A stretch of 64,000 nucleotides of DNA from G963422275 sp963422275 (GTDB lineage Bacteria; Pseudomonadota; Alphaproteobacteria; Rhodobacterales; Rhodobacteraceae): positions 4,154,001 to 4,218,000 of the forward strand of contig OY729418.1 of the NCBI GenBank assembly GCA_963422275.1, in the 5' to 3' direction. Positions within the stretch are counted from its first letter, which is position 1. Each line of letters begins with the position of its first letter. Below the pieces are notes generated by a model. That model searched no databases. It saw only the letters and a program-made list of their open reading frames with translations, and was not told where the DNA came from. The position numbers were made by a program, and so were the translations under genes. Positions 37,256-46,249 of this stretch are shown piece after piece.

Positions 37256-37804
37256 ATGGCGGTTACAACCCCAGTATGTGATTTCGGCTGGAATGCACCG
37301 GACTTTACTCTTCCTTCGACCGATGGCGAGAAAATTTCGCTAAGTAAGGTAGCTGGTGCAAACGGGACTCTCATAATGTTCATCTGCAACCACTGCCCTT
37401 ACGTCGTGTCCGCTCTTGACCGAATTGTGTCCGAGGCTAGGGAAGTTCAACAGCTTGGCATTGGCGTAGCCGCCATATGCTCCAATGACGCGATATCATA
37501 TCCTGCCGACTCGTTCGAGAACATGATTCGGTTTTCGAGAGATGCGGACTTCTCTTTCCCTTACCTCCACGACGAGGACCAGTCAGTGGCGCAGGCTTTT
37601 GGAGCGTCGTGCACGCCTGATTTTTTTGGCTTCAACTCAGACTTGGGCCTGCAGTTTCGGGGACGTCTCGACAGCGCTGGGCGGCAGCCCGTCACGAAAG
37701 ACACAGAGCGGGACCTGCATGAGGCAATGACCATGATTGCGCAAACGGGAAAGGGCCCGAAGAATCAGGTCCCGTCGATTGGATGCTCGATCAAGTGGAA
37801 ATGA
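37256..37804 (+). CDS. Thioredoxin-fold peroxiredoxin-like protein
   Basis: 182 residues of the AhpC/TSA and Redoxin-like group. The fold starts with PDFTLPSTDGEKISLSKV, then LIMFICNHCPYVVSALDRI, where a lone cysteine pair C-N-H-C-P replaces the usual C-x-x-C. It continues with FPYLHDEDQSVAQAFGASCTPDFFGF, ending in an IGCSIKWK tail that carries another cysteine. This matches a widespread family of unclear substrate often called thioredoxin family protein. It follows rpe by 109 bases and may have its own promoter. Confidence 0.85.
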   Translation: MAVTTPVCDFGWNAPDFTLPSTDGEKISLSKVAGANGTLIMFICNHCPYVVSALDRIVSEAREVQQLGIGVAAICSNDAISYPADSFENMIRFSRDADFSFPYLHDEDQSVAQAFGASCTPDFFGFNSDLGLQFRGRLDSAGRQPVTKDTERDLHEAMTMIAQTGKGPKNQVPSIGCSIKWK

Positions 37805-37865
37805 GCAGAAAAACCGACTGTCGGGAGAACCCGCACGCCTCGCCGAGCGGCGTCGCGAGGACTCG

Positions 37866-38978
37866 TCACACCTCTCCCCACACAGCTTCTGCAGTTTTGA
37901 CGACCAATTCCAATTTCCGCCACTGATCATCCTGCGTCAGTTTGTTTCCCTCTTCAGTAGAGGCAAATCCGCACTGAGGAGCGATCCCGAGCTGATCAAT
38001 GTCTGCAAAGCGAGAGGCCATCTCAAACATCCTCTTCAGATCATCCAACTGCTCAAGTTCGCTGCGCTTAGTCGTAATGAATCCCGGCAACACCCGTTGC
38101 TTACCGCGCGGCAGGAAAGCAAGGGGTCCAAGACCGCCTGCCCTTTCAGTGTCGTATTCCATAAAAAATACATCTACACCAGTTTTGTTGAAAACTGCGT
38201 CGGCTGCTGGATCATAGCCACCCGCGGCGGCATGTGTGGACCTGAAATTACCCCTGCACATGTGCATTCCGATAACCATGTCATCCGGGCGACCGTTGAT
38301 CGCTTCGCTCATCATCATCGCGTACCGGTCAATTAGCCAATCCGGATTCTGACCAAGATCCTCCTTCGCCTTCCTGTGAACTGGGTCGCAGAGGTATGCG
38401 AAGAAAATGTCGTCCATCTGCAGATAGCGGCAGCCTACGTCGTAGAACGCACGAACCGCTTTCCTGTAGGTCGCTGCAATGTCCTCAAAGAGGAGATCTA
38501 GGTCCTTATACTTCGCCGGCAGGATATCGGATGGCGCAACCCTAAAGTGACAACAACTTGGTCCCGGGATCGAGATTTTCGGCGTCACGCTCGAATTGCA
38601 GGAAACAAATCGAAAATGCTCCAACATCGGATGGTCGTCAGGAAAATCCAAGGCTCCGGTTATCGTGGGAAAGATCGGTCGAAGCTTGGCACCCGAAAAT
38701 TGTATCCCCTCATCCCTTTCAACCAGTTCGAACCCAGTCAACATTCCCATGAAGTCATAATGCCAGAAGGAACGTCGGTATTCGCCATCGGTCACTACAC
38801 GAAGACCAATGTCCTGCTGCCTGCGAATCGCCTCTGCAATCGCCCTGTCTTCTATCTCCGAAATCTCTTCCGCAGCAAGTGCCCCGTCGGACCGCTTCTG
38901 CCTTGCCTGCACTATTTCCTGTGGGCGAAGAAGGCTACCGACATGGTCGGCGCGGTACGGCGGGCTTGATTCTTCCAT
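37866..38978 (-). CDS. Cobalamin-independent methionine synthase-like protein (MetE C-terminal family)
   Basis: 370 residues of the MetE C-domain type, a zinc TIM barrel that moves methyl groups to thiols. Seen: RADHVGSLLRP at the start, VTDGEYRRSFWHYDFMG, YLQMDDIFFAYL, and candidate zinc ligands in IGMHMCRGNF (His-x-Cys) and the later APQCGFAS cysteine, plus a Glu between them. It lacks the N-terminal half of true MetE, so its substrate need not be homocysteine. No S-adenosylmethionine riboswitch was seen upstream. Confidence 0.88.
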   Translation of the reverse strand: MEESSPPYRADHVGSLLRPQEIVQARQKRSDGALAAEEISEIEDRAIAEAIRRQQDIGLRVVTDGEYRRSFWHYDFMGMLTGFELVERDEGIQFSGAKLRPIFPTITGALDFPDDHPMLEHFRFVSCNSSVTPKISIPGPSCCHFRVAPSDILPAKYKDLDLLFEDIAATYRKAVRAFYDVGCRYLQMDDIFFAYLCDPVHRKAKEDLGQNPDWLIDRYAMMMSEAINGRPDDMVIGMHMCRGNFRSTHAAAGGYDPAADAVFNKTGVDVFFMEYDTERAGGLGPLAFLPRGKQRVLPGFITTKRSELEQLDDLKRMFEMASRFADIDQLGIAPQCGFASTEEGNKLTQDDQWRKLELVVKTAEAVWGEV

Positions 38979-39130
38979 GGCCTTAGCTCTCTCACAAACA
39001 ATTTTTCAGTTCCTCGAGGCGATAACATGAGCCTACAGACATTCCAACCACTCGCAATGCGCCGGCGCCAGCGCAACGACCTGTAGAATCACCGATCCAT
39101 CACCAAGAAAACAGCCATTAAACCTAGTTG

Positions 39131-40138
39131 ACCCCAATTCTGGATAAGAGGGGTGAGGGGGTTCCCAAATCGGGCGTGGCCTGATTCTGTATCCGCAATC
39201 AAAATCAACGGATGGGATCCCCTCAATGAGCACCTCTGTCATCGCACTGTTCTGTTGTCTCGACGACTTTGCAAAGGCCTTTGAAGAATGGGAGCGGCAT
39301 CGGCTGATCGGCACAGGCCGCCAGCGCTCGCGCTCGGGCAAGCTCTCGCTCAGCGAAAGGCTCTTCATCATGGTGCTGTTTCATCTCTCGCCCTTCAAGC
39401 ATTTCAAGGCTTTCCGGTTCCATGGCGTGGAGCGGAAATGTCGCGACCGCTTTGGAGACCTGCCGAGCTGCGGACGGTTTGTCGCCCTGATGCCGCGCTT
39501 GCCGGTTCCGTTTTGCATCTTGATGCAATGCTTTCGCGGTGAGGAAACCGGAATCTATTTTGTGGACAGCGCCAAGCTCGCTGTCTGCCACAACGCACGG
39601 ATCAACCGGAACAAGGTCTTCAAGGGACTGGCCAAGCGGGGCCGCAGCACCATGGGGTGGTTTTTCGGGTTCAAGCTGCATCTGGTCATCAACGACAAGG
39701 GTCAGGTCATGGCCGTCAAGATCACGCCTGGAAACACCGACGACCGCAAGCCGCTTGAGACCATGATTGCCGAGTTGGAAGGCAAGGCGTTCGGCGACAA
39801 AGGCTGCATTTCGAAGCCGCTTTTCCAGCGTTTGCGGCAACAGGGCCTGCACCTGATCACTGGCATTCGCCGCAACATGAAAAACTTTCCTCTGCCCATT
39901 CTGGACCAAATCATGTTGCGGAAGCGGTTCATCATTGAAACGCTGTTCGATAAACTGAAATCGAGCATGGGATTGGAACGCACACGACACCGGTCCCCAA
40001 CAAATGCCTTTGTTCATATCCTGTCATGTCTGGCTGCCTGCATTCTGGCGCAGCCAAAGGTCAAAATCGGCAAAATCGTCGTGCCAGACGCCATTCGGTG
40101 CATTCCAAAAGAAAACAGAGCTTATCCATAACTCGGGT
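39131..40138 (+). mobile_element. IS982-type element, copy 2, with 6-bp target duplication
   Basis: 1008 bases from ACCCCAATTCTGGATAAG to CTTATCCATAACTCGGGT, the same length as the copy at 22028-23035. It is flanked by direct repeats TAGTTG (39125-39130 and 40139-40144), different from copy 1, which shows independent transposition. It sits between the MetE-like gene and an ISAs1-type relic. Confidence 0.93.
39226..40131 (+). CDS. IS982-family transposase, copy 2
   Basis: 301 residues, uninterrupted, nearly identical to the product at 22123. The same IS982 features are present: FVDSAKLAVCHNARINRNK, KRGRSTMGWFFGFKLHLV, FGDKGCISKPLF and KRFIIETLFDKLK. Here GWFFGF is preceded by M, where copy 1 has R. 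Ends and frame are intact, so this copy could be active and could mobilise copy 1 in trans. Confidence 0.93.
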   Translation: MSTSVIALFCCLDDFAKAFEEWERHRLIGTGRQRSRSGKLSLSERLFIMVLFHLSPFKHFKAFRFHGVERKCRDRFGDLPSCGRFVALMPRLPVPFCILMQCFRGEETGIYFVDSAKLAVCHNARINRNKVFKGLAKRGRSTMGWFFGFKLHLVINDKGQVMAVKITPGNTDDRKPLETMIAELEGKAFGDKGCISKPLFQRLRQQGLHLITGIRRNMKNFPLPILDQIMLRKRFIIETLFDKLKSSMGLERTRHRSPTNAFVHILSCLAACILAQPKVKIGKIVVPDAIRCIPKENRAYP

Positions 40139-40204
40139 TAGTTGGCTGCAACAGAGACAAATTTGCGCCAAGCTGTCCTGACACCAACCGCGCGAAGCGA
40201 AAAT

Positions 40205-40644
40205 GCAGGACAATTGTCTTTGAAAATTGCGGTTTTTCTTTCTTTTCGATGATGCCGCATGCCGCGAACAACAACACAGAGACAGGTACCCTGCAGGAGT
40301 CTTCACTTGTTCTTGAAGGCATTGGTTGATATCCTCTAGGCGCCAACGCTCTGCGTCACGACCTTCAAGAGATGCTGAACATCGTTCTCCCTTGCGCTAT
40401 TTCTAATGGCGGTGGATGTGCCGACCTAAAGAGATGCTCATACATCAGGGAGCTGTTTTATGAAGCACAGGCGCAAGATTCCGAGTCACGGTCACAGTGA
40501 AAACGCATCATTGCGTGATGCGTGCAGAACTGAAGCCGGAGCGCTTTCTGCGTACGTCGGTCGCACTGGTTGATCGAGAACTCGTTGCACCGGACGCTCG
40601 ACGTCGCAATGAACGAGAATCGCCAGTGCAACCGGAAAGACAAA
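40205..40644 (+). mobile_element. ISAs1-type transposase relic, interrupted
   Basis: Plus-strand fragments of an ISAs1-family transposase: RANALRHDLQEMLNIVLPC near 40340 (N-terminal) and HWLIENSLHRTLDVAMNE near 40567 (C-terminal), which matches the family's HWxIENxLHWxLDV signature. Everything between is deleted or frameshifted. The C-terminal part stops at NRKDK, where an IS1595-type end begins at 40645. Confidence 0.65.
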
Positions 40645-40905
40645 GGTTCAATTCATGAAACGCATGCATGAATGTTTTGGCCATGGCATGGCGAGGCAGG
40701 CTCTCGGGGACGGTCAATCACCGAGTTGACGAAATTGAACCGCCTGAGCGAGACCTTTGGCGGCGATGCCGAGAAGCTTCGAAGGCCTTATGTTCAGGGC
40801 GCCGCGAAACCACCCGCTGTTCATATGCATGATCTTCCATATGAAGGGAACATTACATCACAATATTTTATGCCTACGGAATGCGAAATAGCAAAATGAA
40901 ACGCG
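40645..40905 (-). mobile_element. IS1595-type relic inserted in the ISAs1-type relic
   Basis: Begins with GGTTCAATTCATGAAACGCA, a variant of the family end at 7793. Reading the minus strand gives a decayed C-terminus: PSPRACLAMPW near 40690 and LGIAAKGLAQAVQF near 40760. The other end is poorly defined, near 40905, with TTTCGCATTCC on the minus strand. The remainder up to pobA (40906-40996) should contain the pobA promoter. Confidence 0.5.
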
Positions 40906-40996
40906 ATCGAACTGCTAGGAATGTTTGTTCCCAGACCCGTAACCAATTATTAGATGTTGCTAAGCTGCCCTCCCAACACAACTTGGCAGGAAATCT

Positions 40997-42166
40997 ATGC
41001 GAACACAGGTAGCGATAATCGGCGGGGGACCTTCTGGCCTGTTGCTCTCGCGAAGACTTTCCCAAGTCGGAATTGAATCGGCCATTATCGAGCGTCAGCA
41101 ACGGGACCATGTCCTTTCCCGCATCCGAGCCGGACTCTTGGAGTGGGGAACGGTGGAGCAACTCCGTGCAGCAGGAGTCAGCAAACGCATGGACCAAGAG
41201 GGTCTCGTTCACGACGGTGTCTTCATGGCAAGTGGCGAAAGCATATTCAGGATCGACTTCGCGGCAGCAATCGGCCAAACTGTCATGGTATACGGGCAAA
41301 CCGAAATCACGAAGGATCTATACGAGGTGCTCGACGCCGACAAAATGCCAATTTTGCACGGAGCCGAAGGTGTCCAGGTTCATAACGTGTTCTCGGAGTC
41401 GCCTTTTGTCACCTACGCACTGAATGGGCGCGCGTGCCGCATCGACTGCGACTTCGTCGTGGGTTGCGACGGGTTTCATGGGGTAAGTCGAAACTCGATT
41501 CCATCACGTCTGCGGAAAGAATTTGAGCGGGTCTATCCGTTCGGATGGCTGGGCATTCTCTCCGAATCTGCCCCAGTCCACAATGAATTGATCTACTGCA
41601 GAAGCAAGCGAGGATTTGCGCTCGCATCAATGCGAACCCCAACACTCTCAAGATACTACATCCAAGTGGACTCGAGCGACTGTGCGGAACAATGGAGCAA
41701 TCAGCAATTCTGGGACGAGTTCAGACGCAGGTTGCCGAGTCAGGTCTCGGATAGCCTTGAAGTAGGAACGGTCATCGAAAAGTCGATTGCTCCGCTTAGA
41801 AGCTTCGTGTGTGAGCCAATGAGACATGGACGGCTTTTTTTGTGTGGAGACGCCGCGCATATCGTTCCGCCAACCGGAGCGAAGGGATTGAATCTCGCAG
41901 CATCCGACGTGCACTATCTTGCCGAGGCAATATCGGGCCACTACCAGATTGGAGACTCGTCCTGCCTTGAAAACTATTCCGAGCGAGCACTTGCAAGAGT
42001 GTGGAAAGCGATGCGCTTCAGCTGGTGGATGACGACGCTATTGCACAATTTTCCGGACCGGAGCGGATTCGACAGGCGTATACAGGACAGCGAATTTGAA
42101 TATTTGAACGACTCACCGGTAGCACGTCGGGCTCTGGCTGAGAACTATACTGGCCTACCCTACTGA
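40997..42166 (+). CDS. pobA: 4-hydroxybenzoate 3-monooxygenase
   Basis: An FAD enzyme hydroxylating 4-hydroxybenzoate to protocatechuate with NAD(P)H and oxygen. 389 residues, the usual length. Seen: the FAD dinucleotide motif IIGGGPSGLLLSRRL near 8, RIRAGLLEWGTVEQL near 43 (substrate lid), the VVGCDGFHGVSRNSI DG motif near 155, and the second FAD motif LFLCGDAAHIVPPTGAKGLNLA near 278. No pobR-like regulator or transporter is adjacent, and insertion-sequence debris lies just upstream. The reading frame is full, so function is plausible. Confidence 0.95.
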   Translation: MRTQVAIIGGGPSGLLLSRRLSQVGIESAIIERQQRDHVLSRIRAGLLEWGTVEQLRAAGVSKRMDQEGLVHDGVFMASGESIFRIDFAAAIGQTVMVYGQTEITKDLYEVLDADKMPILHGAEGVQVHNVFSESPFVTYALNGRACRIDCDFVVGCDGFHGVSRNSIPSRLRKEFERVYPFGWLGILSESAPVHNELIYCRSKRGFALASMRTPTLSRYYIQVDSSDCAEQWSNQQFWDEFRRRLPSQVSDSLEVGTVIEKSIAPLRSFVCEPMRHGRLFLCGDAAHIVPPTGAKGLNLAASDVHYLAEAISGHYQIGDSSCLENYSERALARVWKAMRFSWWMTTLLHNFPDRSGFDRRIQDSEFEYLNDSPVARRALAENYTGLPY

Positions 42167-42326
42167 CTTCCCGACATCGTTGGTTGCCAAGGCTTGAGTC
42201 CACGATGCTTCAAGGCATTCCTGACTTTTGCAGCCGAGTTTTCTTGCTGAGATCATGGATTGCATTCAGTTCAACTGCTCCGTGGGAGCCTGTCTGAGCA
42301 TTGGTTAGGCAATTGATTCTGTAAGA

Positions 42327-42361
42327 CCGTTGCGAAATGCCCGCTTTCGCAACGGTTTTTT
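42327..42361 (+). terminator. Terminator-like hairpin built from two IS5-type ends
   Basis: A perfect 11-bp stem, CCGTTGCGAAA and TTTCGCAACGG, with a 7-base loop (TGCCCGC) and six T afterwards. The arms are the two terminal repeats of the IS5-type family seen at 7213 and 49823, brought together by loss of almost the whole interior. It lies 160 bases after pobA and reads as an intrinsic terminator for that gene. Confidence 0.7.
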
Positions 42362-42444
42362 GATCGACCTCACAATTTCGTCGACTTTCCCAAACGCTGC
42401 CAGCTTCTTGCCGACGAGCATATCCGAGTATGCTATACTAACCT

Positions 42445-42530
42445 ATTAAAATATATAAGCTTTTTTTCGAAAATACAAAACATGCAGAACCAATCACTTA
42501 GCTTAATGCTCGGACAAGCTTCTAGCAATC
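42445..42530 (+). repeat. Degenerate repeat, copy A
   Basis: Shares blocks in the same order with 59116-59211: AAAATACAAA, ACATG or CATG, AATCACTTAG, AATGCT-GGA and CTAGCA. Both copies lie downstream of a plus-strand gene. A 134-codon open frame begins here (42482) but resembles nothing I know. It may be the end of an unidentified mobile element. Confidence 0.35.
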
Positions 42531-42746
42531 GTTATGGTGCCCAGACCCTAGTCGTTGAGCAAGATGGTGTTCGTCGCCACACCTGTTTCTGCAGTTGGTC
42601 CTGTCGGCGACGGTCCACTGCAAGCACCGCCGGTCGTCTGATTTCATCGCGAATGACACACTTGGCCGTATATCTTCCCTATTCGCTGCAGGGAAAGGCC
42701 CATCTGGCAGAGCAATACGACAGAAAGAATCCACTAAGATCTAGTC

Positions 42747-44445
42747 CTATTGAATCTTTACCTCAAGAAATGCTTGACGACGTTGCTTCGTCACAACCCG
42801 AATGGCGGCGTCTAGCGTTGCCAATCTCATCGGGTTCACACACGCGAGCGGTCCAAGCACGGCTGGCTTTTGCCACCAACGTGTAATCGGGAGTCGGTGA
42901 GAGAGAGGTCAGAGGCATTCGGTTTGCTTGCGAAGCGTGACCTTCTGGATAGAGTTGAACCACTTATTGGCGAACTGTGCCCCACTCCTCGTTGTTCAGC
43001 ACAACGATCAGAATCGGAAGGTTAAGAGACTCTGCAATCTAGTGGCAGGCGACAGGATTGGCAAACATGTAGGATCCGTCGCCCATAGTCGCGACGCAGA
43101 GATGGTCGGGATCCGCTAGATTGGCACCCAATGCGGCCGGAAAAGACCAGCCGAGGCCGTCCGAATGCGGCTCCTGAAACCACGAGTTGTGCTCCGACCT
43201 CTTCAAGGGACCCAGCACAGCACCGAGTTCCGAAAACACACTAGAATCAATATTTTCCAAGGCGTCCCCTAACACCTTGGAAGCCATAGCCTTGGATATT
43301 CCCGGAACCCCACCTGGTCGGGCTGACCTGTCGAAGCGTCGACGAAGTTCGGCGGAGTGCCGATCAAGAGCATCTTGGCGCTTCGTGATCGCCGCACCAG
43401 AAGCAAAGCGGTTCTTCATAGCGCGCGCAAGGGCAAGAATCGAAAGCGAGAGTTCGCCCGAAATCGTCAGGTCCGATCGAAAATTGCGGACTGGAAATCT
43501 AGAGAATATTGGATCCGGACCAATGTTGATGACGCGAGCACTTCGCGAAATCTTATGCTTGTCCGGCCACCACGGTGCCAGCGAATTCAACACGACTACA
43601 AGGTCGGCATTCGCCAGCCAGCTTTCGTGTTCCGAACCAACATGACACGGATGGTCGGTGGGAATTGCCAATGCCGTCGCCCACCAAGATGAAACCGGTA
43701 TCCCCCAATCCGCGACCATTTCGGAGAAGGCAGCAAAACTCGCAGCGTCTCCTGCGCCTCGCTGGGCGACGATGACGGGAGCGTTTGCCTTTGCAATCCA
43801 ATCAGCCGCAATCTCGATACTTTCTGGATTTCCAACCGATTCGAACGAGCGCATTTTCGGAAACTCGATTGTGTCGCACGCCGGTATCCATTCGCACAAG
43901 ATCTCGCGCGGCAATGACAGGTAGACCGGTCCCTTCGGCGTGGAATTCGCTATCGCATATGCTCGATCCACGAGTTCGCAGATTTGTTCTGGAAAGCGAA
44001 GTTCATAATCCCATTTGCATGACTCTCGCACAATGGCAGTCTGATCGCGCATTTCCTGGCCCCAGCCAATAGGAACAGTCCTTGCGCCAAACCGCCCTGC
44101 CTCCATCGTCGGAGTCCGCCCGGACATAAGCAGCATGGGAATGTTCTCGCAAGCCGCGTTGATAGCCCCGGTAGCGCCATTTGCAAGCCCAACATTGGTG
44201 TGCAACATCACAACCTGCGACCGACCGGTCATGAGAAAGTACCCGTGGGCCATTCCCATTGCCACGTGCTCGTGCGGAACCACGATTGCGTCAGGGAGGT
44301 CCACGCCTTCGACAGCGGCCGCGGCCAAGCCCTCGATGATCGGAGGAAAGTCCGTGCCTTAATTTACGAAAACAAAATCAACGCCTAAAACCTTCAGGCG
44401 ATCAAAAATTGCGCGTCCTGCCGTGATTTTGGCCCCTAACGCCAT
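42747..44445 (-). pseudogene. ThDP-dependent acetolactate-synthase-like enzyme, inactivated
   Basis: Read through, it is a complete ThDP enzyme of the acetolactate synthase-like group. It starts MALGAKITAGRAIFDRLKVLG (44445), has VVPHEHVAMGMAHGYFLMTG around the ThDP-activating Glu, and ThDP motif TMGDGSYMFANPVACH. Three in-frame stops break it: TAA at 44359-44361 (before GTDFPPIIEG), TAG at 43039-43041 (after PVACH), and TAA at 42964-42966 (after GTVRQ). A frameshift near 42830 then leads to ATLDAAIRVVTKQRRQAF. Each stop could be one base from a sense codon. The central 430 codons remain open, so decay is recent. Confidence 0.85.
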
Positions 44446-44469
44446 CGCACATCCTTGATTGATCAATTA

Positions 44470-44612
44470 GGAAGTATCAGCCCGACAAAAGGCAAGGAAA
44501 CCAAGGGGTCAACCCCGGGAACGCGAGAATTATGACTGCGCACACAATTTCCGCGCCAAAGATCGGCATCGAAGCCTCCAGCACCGAACCCGGACCGCGA
44601 TTCAGATGTGAC
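44470..44612 (-). pseudogene. Possible TRAP-transporter large-permease C-terminal remnant
   Basis: On the minus strand, just after the dehydrogenase stop, a short open stretch reads VLEASMPIFGAEIVCAVIIL then AFPGLTPWFPCLL. The hydrophobic end with a late Pro-rich loop resembles the last membrane helix of TRAP DctM permeases. Nothing else of such a gene is left. The position between a dehydrogenase and a ThDP enzyme suits a former uptake-and-catabolism operon. The call is weak. Confidence 0.3.
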
Positions 44613-44626
44613 CAGTCGGGTATCTT

Positions 44627-45574
44627 TTACGGAATGACTTCGTAGCCAGATACCTCCGATTCATCATCGACAATTTCAGCGGGAAATCCTACCGTACGCA
44701 CCTCCATGCCGCACTGCTCCTCTAGCCGCCGAATTACGTTTGGTGACCACTCCCTTCCACCATATCTTTTTTCGGCATCGCGGAAGATGTCTATCAGCAG
44801 TGGTGACAATTCCAATGCAACACCAACCTCCTTCGCCACGGCTTGAAACAACGAAAGGTCTTTGACCACCAAGTCCATTGTAAAATTGATGTTTCGACTT
44901 CCGTTCAAAATAACTTGACTCTCGGTTTCGTGAACAAATGAGTTGCCCGACGATATCCGGATGGCCTCGTAGGTGGTTCGAAGGTCCATTCCCGCTAGTT
45001 TCGAGGTCACAAGTGCCTCGCACAAGCTAACGAGATTTGCCGAGGCCAAGTAGTTTGTCACTACCTTGAGTACAGAAGCCGACCCAAGTGGTCCGGTGTG
45101 AAGGATCCGTCTTCCCATCGCTTTCAAGACAGGGAAAATTCGCTCGAATACAGGTCGGTCGCAACCAACAAAAATTGCGATGTTGCCAGTCGCAGCCCGA
45201 TGGCAACCGCCTGAAACCGGGCAATCGACCGGCAATGCGCCCAGCTCCCGAATTTTCTCGCCAAGCCGCCTCACCTCCCGTTCGTCCGTCGTGCTCATTT
45301 CGCACCAAATCTTGCCTGATGAAATGCCGTCCCGCAGGCCATCCTTGCCAGAGACAACGGTCGCGCTTGCAGAGGGACTCGGCAAGCAGGTAATCGTAAT
45401 ATCGCACGCATCCGCAAGCTCTGCCGGACATTCCGCAGCGGAAGCACCTTTCCGAACGAAATCGTCGACCCGGATTCGATCAATGTCGTGAACGCTCAGA
45501 TCGAAACCGTTCCGCAGGAGGCTTCCGGCGAGCTTTCCCCCCACATTACCCAAGCCAATAAACCCAATCTTCAT
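44627..45574 (-). CDS. NAD(P)-dependent oxidoreductase, 3-hydroxyisobutyrate dehydrogenase family
   Basis: About 315 residues. The beta-hydroxyacid dehydrogenase pattern is clear: the Rossmann start KIGFIGLGNVGGKLAGSLLRNG, the substrate motif VDCPVSGGCHRAATGNIAIFVGC near 120, and the catalytic lysine in LKVVTNYLASANLVSLCEA near 170. The substrate is unknown. The ATG at 45574 follows GAGGGG by 4 bases and is preferred to the one at 45586. It appears intact, but its downstream partners are decayed, so its pathway is probably lost. Confidence 0.88.
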   Translation of the reverse strand: MKIGFIGLGNVGGKLAGSLLRNGFDLSVHDIDRIRVDDFVRKGASAAECPAELADACDITITCLPSPSASATVVSGKDGLRDGISSGKIWCEMSTTDEREVRRLGEKIRELGALPVDCPVSGGCHRAATGNIAIFVGCDRPVFERIFPVLKAMGRRILHTGPLGSASVLKVVTNYLASANLVSLCEALVTSKLAGMDLRTTYEAIRISSGNSFVHETESQVILNGSRNINFTMDLVVKDLSLFQAVAKEVGVALELSPLLIDIFRDAEKRYGGREWSPNVIRRLEEQCGMEVRTVGFPAEIVDDESEVSGYEVIP

Positions 45575-45903
45575 AGATCCCCTCATACGTCAGTGAGAGC
45601 GAACGAAGTCACAACGACCATGGGTCAGAAACTCTTCACGTGACTTGAACCTCGAATTCGCTCGACACTCAGAGTCCGTGGTGCGATTTCAGCCCGGCGT
45701 CTTGCAACTTGACTAATCCCTTTTTGCCAGCGTATTTGAGCACGAAAAAGCGCAAAAATTTGTTCGATGTTAGGATCATAGCCGCCACTAATACTTCGAA
45801 CATGTCCTTGATTTTGAAAAGATCGTTTGGAAACACGCCACGCGCAACTCTACAGCAGATTCTTACCTCACTGATCTATGGCGATGGTATTGCCTTAGCA
45901 TTG

Positions 45904-46243
45904 AAAAGACCGTTACGAAAGCTGGCATTTGGCTCTGCATTGCGATTTCCGAAGCTGGTTGCGTGCCTAGCGGTTGCCGATGAGAGTTGGGGAGGCTTTC
46001 CGGTAGCGGTCTTGGCGTCCGCAGACGCGGGTTCGGGACAAGCTCCGGTCCTCAGGCCGTGGCCAGATCGATCCGGCTGGTCACCTTGATCAGGTTTTAT
46101 GTCATCAACCTTGAAGGTCAGTTCCACCACCACCGTCATGAGAAATCCATCGGCCTCTCTCAGTTGAAGTCGAAACAAGTGCTTGCGGCCTTTTCGACGC
46201 GACATGTCCATGGCTGAAAGGGTGCATTTTGCAACAGCCTTTT
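45904..46243 (-). mobile_element. IS5-type element relic, short
   Basis: 340 bases bounded by AAGACCGTTACGAAA and, on the right, TTTTGCAACAGCCTT. It contains little readable transposase apart from the tail region near 45985-46070 and a degraded start near 46130. It follows a 330-base spacer (45575-45903) in which I recognise nothing, and it cuts the downstream end of the ATPase pseudogene. Confidence 0.6.
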
Positions 46244-46249
46244 GAAGCC

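Noticed and set aside
38979..39124. SAM riboswitch before the MetE-like gene
   Set aside because: The leader is short and shows no pseudoknot or conserved core of the known classes.
42482..42886. 134-codon open frame as a gene
   Set aside because: It overlaps the antisense 3' end of the ThDP pseudogene, lacks a recognisable motif and starts in a dispersed repeat.
42747..44445. Reassigned stop codons or programmed readthrough in the ThDP gene
   Set aside because: TAA and TAG are used as ordinary stops by many intact genes in the window, and a frameshift also breaks the gene, so decay explains it better.
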